From the NCBI GenBank assembly GCA_022821585.1, contig JAJEDI010000069.1, positions 1 through 56,189 of the forward strand: a DNA stretch of 56,189 nt. The letters run 5' to 3'. Shown here in pieces: positions 51,330-56,189 of this stretch (its first letter is position 1; the number at the start of each line of letters is the position of its first letter). Below the pieces are notes generated by a model. It did no database searches. It had not been told where the DNA came from and was given only the letters and a program-made list of their open reading frames with translations. The position numbers and the translations under genes were made by a program. The stretch is from Caldilineaceae bacterium (GTDB lineage: Bacteria; Chloroflexota; Anaerolineae; Caldilineales; Caldilineaceae).

Positions 51330-52327
51330 TGGCTGGAACCTCCGACGGATAGGGTGATGGGCTGCGACAGGTCCAGGGTGACGCGCAGCGTGTCGAGCTT
51401 GACCAGCAGCCCGGGCTGGGGCTGGCCGTCGAGGATGACGACGGGGTTGCGGCGCAGGTTGGGCGGCACTTTGATGTCAACTGTAACCTGGCGGCTGGCA
51501 ACCGGGGCCGGCAGGTCCTTCAGATGCAGGCGGTAGCTCTCCTCCCCTGCCGAGGCGGAGACGGTTTCGACCTGCAGATGACGCCGGCAGACGATGTAGT
51601 CGAGGATCTCCTCGGCGGTGGCGGTCCACACCTTGTCGCCGCTCTCGATTACGGCGTTCAGCCGCGCGCGGTGCTCGTCGATGTAGAGGTCCTTGTTCTC
51701 GTGGGGGATGGTCGGCGCCGGACAGTGGCAGTAGTCGATCACCCAGCCCGACTCGCGCTGTGCCTGCGTCAGCCGGTGGTGGGAGTCGAAGGCCGCGAAG
51801 AGCGGCGTCCAGGCCTGGTGCAGGTTGGCGACGCGGCCGAGGAACCAGAGGTCGGCGTCGGGCCGGTTGATGTCGTCGGTGACCGAGAGCGCGCACAGGT
51901 AACCGTGCTCCTGCAGCGCCGCGGTGATCTTCGGCGTGATGTTGGCGTTGCTCCCCGGCGCGGTGTAGACGGTGACGCGATGGCCGATCGCGTCCTCCAG
52001 CACCTCCTTGGCCTGGCGCACCTCGAGGTCGATGTTCTCCTCGACGATGCCGTGCGTCCAAGAGTGGTTGCCCACGCCCCAGCCCATATCGATCAGCTCG
52101 CGCAGCTTGTCCGCGCCCATGTGATGGTAGCCGTTGTAGCTGGAGTTGCCCACGCGGCGCACTTCGCCCATCTGCCCGACCACGACCTCCACGTGGCCGG
52201 GTAATCCCAGCTCCTCGTGCAGGGGAACGACATGGTCGAACAGCTCGGTGAGCGCCTCGTCGTAGGTGACCGTGTAGGCCCACTCTTTGCCATGCTTAAA
52301 GATGGTCGGGGTAATCGAGATACTCAT
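51326..52327 (-). CDS. NodB-like polysaccharide deacetylase family protein
   Basis: The protein has 333 residues. The first NodB motif is TYDEAL (D23, E24) instead of TFDDG, and the second is NHSWTH (H87, H91), giving an Asp-His-His-like metal site. YTAPGSNAN matches motif 3. The last ~80 residues form a beta-rich tail (VTVDIKVPP, VVILDGQPQPG). No signal peptide is seen, so the enzyme is probably cytoplasmic and acts on a small molecule rather than a wall polymer. Its stop overlaps the nitrilase start. Confidence 0.8.
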   Translation of the reverse strand: MSISITPTIFKHGKEWAYTVTYDEALTELFDHVVPLHEELGLPGHVEVVVGQMGEVRRVGNSSYNGYHHMGADKLRELIDMGWGVGNHSWTHGIVEENIDLEVRQAKEVLEDAIGHRVTVYTAPGSNANITPKITAALQEHGYLCALSVTDDINRPDADLWFLGRVANLHQAWTPLFAAFDSHHRLTQAQRESGWVIDYCHCPAPTIPHENKDLYIDEHRARLNAVIESGDKVWTATAEEILDYIVCRRHLQVETVSASAGEESYRLHLKDLPAPVASRQVTVDIKVPPNLRRNPVVILDGQPQPGLLVKLDTLRVTLDLSQPITLSVGGSSQ

Positions 52328-52375
52328 GTCAGTTCCTGTTTCTTGTTAGTCGGTGTAACTGTCTTTCACTGACAG

Positions 52376-53632
52376 TCAGGAGATGCGATTGCGCTCCGCA
52401 ACGGTGCGCACAATCGACGCCGCCAGCTCGCAGTCCTGCGCCTCGTATTTCTCACAGAAGGAGGACCAGCGCACAAAGTTGCGCAGGAATGCGTGGGCGT
52501 TGGGGCAGCTTTCCGCGCTATAGGTGTACGTGCGGGAGGCCGGCGGCATCGCAAACTGGTGGGTCCGGTTGCCGGCGCGTTCATGCAGGAAGGTGCAGGC
52601 CTGCGGCATCAGGTAGTAGCGGCCCTGCCCCGCGCCGGGGATACCTGCGTCGGCCACCTGTTGGGCGAACTCTGCCGGCGTGCAGCCGAAGGCGGTCGGG
52701 TCGATGCTGAAACCGGCCATCCAGCAGGAGTAAACGTCCATGTAATCGGGAATGGCCAGGGGCGTAATGCCAGGGATGCCGGCCAGCAACTCGCTCAGCA
52801 GCCGGATCATGCGATCGCGCTGCGCTACCTGCGGGTGAATGATCTCGAGCTGGCCGAGCGTGATGGCGGCCGTGGCCTGGGGCATGCGATAGGCGTACCC
52901 GAGCGCCGAATGGACCCTGCCGAACCCGGCCGGCGCCATCTCGCCGCCGCGGCTGTGACCGATAAAGCGCAGGGCTTCGGCCAGCTCGTCGTCATCGGTG
53001 ACCACACAGCCGCCGACGTCGGAGCCGAGCGTCTTTTCCGAGTCGAAGGAAAAGCCCGCGGCCTGCGCGAGCGTGCCCGCGAAGCGCCCCTTGTAACGGC
53101 CAAAGACCGCTTGGCAGACATCTTCATAGACGAAGAGGCCATACTTGGCGGCCAGCTCGTTGATCGGGTCCATGTCGCAGACGATGCCCGTCTTGTGCAC
53201 CACGAGGACGGCGCGCGTGCGTTCGCTGATGCAGGCTTCGATCGTGTCAGCGCTCACGTTGACGCTGCCCGGCTCGGTGTCGGCGAAGACGGGGATGTAG
53301 TTTTCCAGGCAGAGACCCTGGATGGTGCCGAAGTCGGTGATCGGGCTGACGATGATCTCGTCGCCCGGTTCAAAGGGGAACGCCGCGGCCAGAACGCCGA
53401 GCGCCGGTGTGCAGCCTGGCGTGGCGATGCAGTGGCGGACGCCCAGCTCGGCGGCAAAGTTTTTCTCGAACCGTCCGATCATGTCGACCGTGAGGCCGCT
53501 GTCCACGACCTCCTGCAGATAGCCGGCGCAGTTCGGCCCCATCGTGCGGGGGAAGGGCGATGGCAGCGCGGCCTCTTCCCCGTTGAGGCTGGCCGCGCCG
53601 TAGGTCGCGCGTACTCTCGATGCAGTCGTCAT
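52376..53632 (-). CDS. DegT/DnrJ/EryC1-family aminotransferase
   Basis: The protein has 418 residues from ATG 53632; a GTG 11 codons earlier is less likely. PLP lysine is K200 in SFDSEKTLGSDVGGCV, with PGCTPALGVL near residue 72 binding the phosphate and VYEDVCQAVFG around 168-178. Such enzymes aminate keto-sugars or keto-cyclitols, or act as dehydratases. It is followed by the deacetylase after 48 bp. With the sugar permeases upstream it suggests amino-sugar or aminocyclitol handling. Confidence 0.88.
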   Translation of the reverse strand: MTTASRVRATYGAASLNGEEAALPSPFPRTMGPNCAGYLQEVVDSGLTVDMIGRFEKNFAAELGVRHCIATPGCTPALGVLAAAFPFEPGDEIIVSPITDFGTIQGLCLENYIPVFADTEPGSVNVSADTIEACISERTRAVLVVHKTGIVCDMDPINELAAKYGLFVYEDVCQAVFGRYKGRFAGTLAQAAGFSFDSEKTLGSDVGGCVVTDDDELAEALRFIGHSRGGEMAPAGFGRVHSALGYAYRMPQATAAITLGQLEIIHPQVAQRDRMIRLLSELLAGIPGITPLAIPDYMDVYSCWMAGFSIDPTAFGCTPAEFAQQVADAGIPGAGQGRYYLMPQACTFLHERAGNRTHQFAMPPASRTYTYSAESCPNAHAFLRNFVRWSSFCEKYEAQDCELAASIVRTVAERNRIS

Positions 53633-53770
53633 TGTAAAAGTTTCCAGTTCTCTGTTCGGGTGCACCCCAAAATGGGGGCGAACTTTCGCATACCTCTGGA
53701 GGCAACCAAGCCGCAGTCAGTTACCATTCCAGATTCCGCCAGAATAAGCGCCGTCTCTGACTACTAACTG

Positions 53771-54070
53771 CTGCAGTTCTGGGCGGTCGGGCCTATTCGG
53801 CCCTCCCTTGTGGGGGGGCTCCGCCCCCGCAACGCCCCCCCTAAACCAGGCCATGCCTCATCGACCGGGTGTCGATATTGGTGACAGGTGCCTATTCGAA
53901 CGTGTCCAGCCAGACCACGTCCCGCCAGTCCCATCAGATCCCCTTACGTGCCGGCCCTATACCTGCCTTCGCATCCCCTCGAACCGACGGAACCCACGAT
54001 AATGTCCGGCCTGGCGCCTCCCCTGCGTCTTTCCAAAAGCCGCCAGACTATTCCCACCTCAAATTTGGGT
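53771..54070. repeat. Long noncoding interspersed repeat, copy 2
   Basis: Same orientation as copy 1 at 1132-1410. The GGGCC-TATTC-GGCCC stem-loop is preserved; the second stem has one mismatch (GTGGGGGGGC against GCCCCCGC). The middle differs by substitutions and an insertion, while both ends stay aligned. It fills most of the 538-bp gap between the DegT gene and the MalG-type permease. The rest of that gap holds only ACTGATCACT-like tracts near 54130-54165. Confidence 0.8.
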
Positions 54071-54170
54071 TGCCCCCCTCTGTTCCCCGCCCTTGACAGC
54101 CGGGCAAGCCTACCAACAAGCAGCGGTCAGCAACTGATCACTATTCACTGACCACTGACCACAGCAGTTC

Positions 54171-55070
54171 TCAACGTCCTGACAGACCCGTCAGCAAAAT
54201 CCCTTCCATGAAATAGCGCTGGGCCGCGAAAAAGAGAATCAGCACCGGGATCAGCGTCAGCGTGGAAGCGGCCATGAGGTAGTTCCACTGGGTGTAGCGC
54301 TGATCCCGGAAAAACTGCAGGCCCAGGGCCAGGGTGCGCATGTGGGGCTTGTTCATATAGATGAGCGGCCCCATGAAGTCGTTCCAGTTGGAGAGAACGG
54401 TAAAGACGGTGATGACTGCCAGCGGCGCCTTCGAAAAGGGCAGGATGATCTCATACCAAACGCGCAGGCTGGACGCGCCGTCGATATAGGCCGCCTCGTC
54501 GTAGTCGTAGGGCAAGGTGAGATAGAACTGGCGCAAGAGAAAAATATAGAAGGCGCCCCCGCCGAAAAAGGCGGGCACGGTCAGGGGCAGGAAAGTATTG
54601 ACCCAGCCCAGGCGCGTGAAGAGGACGAAGGTGGGGATCAGGGTGACGATGCTGGGCAGCATCATCGTGGAGAGCAGCACGGTGAAAAGGGCCTCCCGCT
54701 CAGGAAAACGGCGGCGGGCGAAGCCAAAGGCCACCAGGCTGGCCGAAAGAACGGTCCCGAAGGTTGCCAGGCCGGTGACGATGAGCGTGTTGCGCAGATA
54801 GAGAAAGAAGGGGAACTTCTGGATGGCCACGAGATAGTTCGACCACAGGAAGGGGTTCGGTATCAGCTCCGGCGGGTAGGCGAAGATCTGCGGCGAATCC
54901 TTGAGCGAGGTGCTGATCATCCAGATGTTGGGGAACAGCAGCACAATGCAGACGAGACTGAGGAAAAGATAAAGTGCAAGGCGCCCCAACCCGCTCGTCG
55001 AGAGCCCCGCGGCGCTTCTCTTGCGCCCGCCCGTTATTGTGATAGGAACTTCTGCTCTTGTCTGAGTCAT
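54171..55070 (-). CDS. Carbohydrate ABC transporter permease, MalG/UgpE type
   Basis: This 299-residue permease has the coupling loop DYDEAAYIDGASSLRVW and an N-terminal membrane helix around residues 30-52, with the ending FMEGILLTGLSGR typical of the family. It pairs with the MalF-type permease encoded 104 bp upstream. No binding protein or ATPase is in the window; they would lie beyond the right-edge insertion or elsewhere. It is a different subfamily from the LplB/LplC pair at 1.6-3.5 kb. Confidence 0.9.
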   Translation of the reverse strand: MTQTRAEVPITITGGRKRSAAGLSTSGLGRLALYLFLSLVCIVLLFPNIWMISTSLKDSPQIFAYPPELIPNPFLWSNYLVAIQKFPFFLYLRNTLIVTGLATFGTVLSASLVAFGFARRRFPEREALFTVLLSTMMLPSIVTLIPTFVLFTRLGWVNTFLPLTVPAFFGGGAFYIFLLRQFYLTLPYDYDEAAYIDGASSLRVWYEIILPFSKAPLAVITVFTVLSNWNDFMGPLIYMNKPHMRTLALGLQFFRDQRYTQWNYLMAASTLTLIPVLILFFAAQRYFMEGILLTGLSGR

Positions 55071-55077
55071 TGCTAAA

Positions 55078-55119
55078 TTCTGGTTTTCAGTTTCTGGTTT
55101 TCAGTTTCTGGTTCTCAGT
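55078..55119. repeat. 14-bp tandem repeat between the two permease genes
   Basis: Three units of TTCTGGTTTTCAGT, the last with one change, lie just upstream of the MalG-type start. About 30 bases further, AAACTGACTACTGAAAACTG is partly complementary, so the spacer mRNA could fold into a hairpin. Confidence 0.7.
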
Positions 55120-55174
55120 TACCCCACTCGTACGCCGCAATTCACTAAAAACTGACTACTGAAAACTGCCGTTC

Positions 55175-56050
55175 TCAACGCTCCGCCTCATAGAAGACCC
55201 ACAGCCGGGCCATGCGCAACTGGATGACGGTAAAGACCAGAATGATAACAAAGAGCACCCACGCCAACGCCGATGCGTAGCCCATCTTGAAAAAGCGGAA
55301 GGCATTGTTATAGAGATAAAGGACGTAGAACAGGGTCGAGTTGGCGGGCCCGCCGGCAGTTATGATGTAGGCGCCGGTGAATACCTGAAAAGTGCCGATG
55401 ATGCCCAGCACCAGGTTGAAAAAGATCAGCGGCGTCATCATGGGTACGGTGATGTGGCGGAAAAGATGCCATAGATTGGCGCCGTCAATGCCGGCGGCCT
55501 CATAGAGGACGCGGGGCACGTTTTGCAGACCGGCGAGAAAGATGATGGCGCTGCCGCCGATGCCCCAGAGCCCCATAATCACGAATACGAGCTTGGTGAT
55601 CTTGGGATTGAAGAGCCAGTTGAAGGTGGGCAGACCCAGCGCTTGCAGCACGGCGTTGACCAGGCCGTAATCACCGGAAAAGAGCATCCCCCAGGTCAGT
55701 GCGCTGGCTACCGCCGGCGTTATGACCGGCAGGTAGTATAGCGTCCGGTAAAGATTGATGCCGCGCACCTGCACGCTCAGCAGCAGGGCGACCAGGAAGG
55801 CCGCGAACAGGTTCAGCGGAACGGAGAGGATGACGAAGTAGAAGGTGTTATAGAGAGTGAGCCCGAAAAGGCGGTCCGCGCCGAAGAGCTTGGTGTAGTT
55901 ATCCAGCCCCAGCCAGTCCGCGCCGGAGAGCACCGAATACTTGGTGAACGAGAAGTAGATGGAGGCCACCATCGGGCCGATAGTAAAGATCAGGAAGCCG
56001 GCGAGCCAGGGCAGAATATAGAGCCGGCCTTCCCACGCTTCTTTGCGGGC
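55175..56050 (-). pseudogene. Carbohydrate ABC transporter permease, MalF/UgpA type, 5' end cut by IS3
   Basis: The open frame extends from the stop at 55175 back to the insertion boundary at 56050, about 291 codons. It begins ARKEAWEGRLYILPWLAGFL, which is the normal first membrane helix of MalF-type permeases, and carries the coupling loop RVLYEAAGIDGANLW. The only ATG, at 55972, falls inside helix 1, so the native start lay further upstream and was replaced by the insertion sequence. The frame stays open into the IS without a plausible start. Function is probably lost unless an IS-derived start is used. Confidence 0.75.
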
Positions 56051-56062
56051 TGACCTGCCCCC
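56051..56062. repeat. Terminal inverted repeat of IS3-family element (right copy)
   Basis: TGACCTGCCCCC, the exact inverse of bases 128-139. Inside it the similarity continues weakly to TTATGTTAGT, also seen in the left copy. Confidence 0.85.
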
Positions 56063-56079
56063 GACGTTTGTACCACCCG

Positions 56080-56189
56080 TTATGTTAGTCCGGCAGGCAC
56101 GGGGACAGGTTCGGCAGGCAAGAGGGCCTCAGGCGCTGGCGGCCGGTAGCCCAGAGAACTGTGTGGTCTGATCCGGTTGTAAGTCCGCC
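56080..56189 (-). CDS. IS3-family transposase OrfB, C-terminus (partial)
   Basis: Thirty-five codons and a TAA stop (56080-56082) are visible. The peptide NRIRPHSSLGYRPPAPEA is the highly conserved C-terminal segment of IS3-family DDE integrases, followed by a short Pro/Ala-rich tail. The catalytic domain lies to the right of the window. Confidence 0.9.
   Translation of the reverse strand, partial: RTYNRIRPHSSLGYRPPAPEALLPAEPVPVPAGLT

Larger units (their letters stand above)
56051..56189 (-). mobile_element. IS3-family insertion sequence, right-edge copy (partial)
   Basis: This is the OrfB end of an IS3-family element that continues past the window. Its outer boundary is TGACCTGCCCCC at 56051-56062, matching the terminal repeat of the left-edge copy. 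It sits within the MalF-type permease gene. The element has the same orientation as the left-edge copy. Confidence 0.85.

Overview
The window is a G+C-rich bacterial chromosomal segment. It has many GTG/TTG start alternatives, paired carbohydrate ABC transporters, LarA, a translin-family protein, Uma2, two HicAB modules, creatininases and a phytanoyl-CoA dioxygenase. That gene mix, with full-length housekeeping guaA in the middle, best fits a Chloroflexota genome of the Caldilineales/Anaerolineae type. This is an inference from gene content; there is no rRNA or other taxonomic marker. No tRNA, rRNA or CRISPR array was seen.

Edges: both ends lie inside IS3-family insertion sequences pointing the same way (minus strand). 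The left edge holds an OrfA start and one terminal repeat; the right edge holds an OrfB end and the matching terminal repeat (identical outer 12 bp). Each copy has cut a gene: a 2-hydroxyacid dehydrogenase on the left and a MalF-type sugar permease on the right. Bases just outside the two ends do not match, so these are probably two insertions, and possibly the places where an assembly contig broke.

Layout: 1.6-9.2 kb (+) is a sugar-use operon (LplB/LplC/LplA-type ABC transporter, terminator, ThuA-like protein, MDR dehydrogenase, GH67-like hydrolase), followed on the minus strand by a beta-propeller glycosidase-like gene, a D-cysteine desulfhydrase/ACC deaminase-like enzyme and an ABC exporter. 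14-22.6 kb (-) holds a family-3 solute-binding lipoprotein, a decayed small gene, a coenzyme-B12 diol dehydratase whose large and medium subunits are fused, its small subunit, two tandem VOC proteins created by a segmental duplication, a class III aminotransferase and a tagaturonate-epimerase-like (UxaE) protein. 23-40 kb is mixed: LarA, a rhamnonate-dehydratase-like enolase, Uma2, a large GT-C-like membrane protein, phytanoyl-CoA dioxygenase plus a dead copy, HicAB, DUF362, a lactonase-like amidohydrolase, a membrane-anchored 839-residue protein, creatininase, GNAT, PPOX, amidohydrolase, SDR and a second HicAB. 41-48.9 kb carries guaA, a TPR protein, a beta-lactamase-like hydrolase, translin, a second creatininase, an M20 peptidase and a hendecad coiled-coil protein. 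49.3-56 kb (-) is a tightly packed run: MalF/MalG permeases, DegT aminotransferase, NodB-like deacetylase, nitrilase and class V aminotransferase.

Function: the transporter, GH67-like, UxaE-like, rhamnonate-dehydratase-like, lactonase-like, SDR, LarA and diol-dehydratase genes together suggest use of uronic acids and 6-deoxyhexoses (rhamnose/fucose), whose breakdown yields lactaldehyde, lactate and 1,2-propanediol. This is inference from family membership. The window also shows much gene decay and duplication: IS-cut genes, nonsense or frameshifted small genes, a PhyH relic, a pduC 5' stub, and a long noncoding repeat near each sugar transporter.
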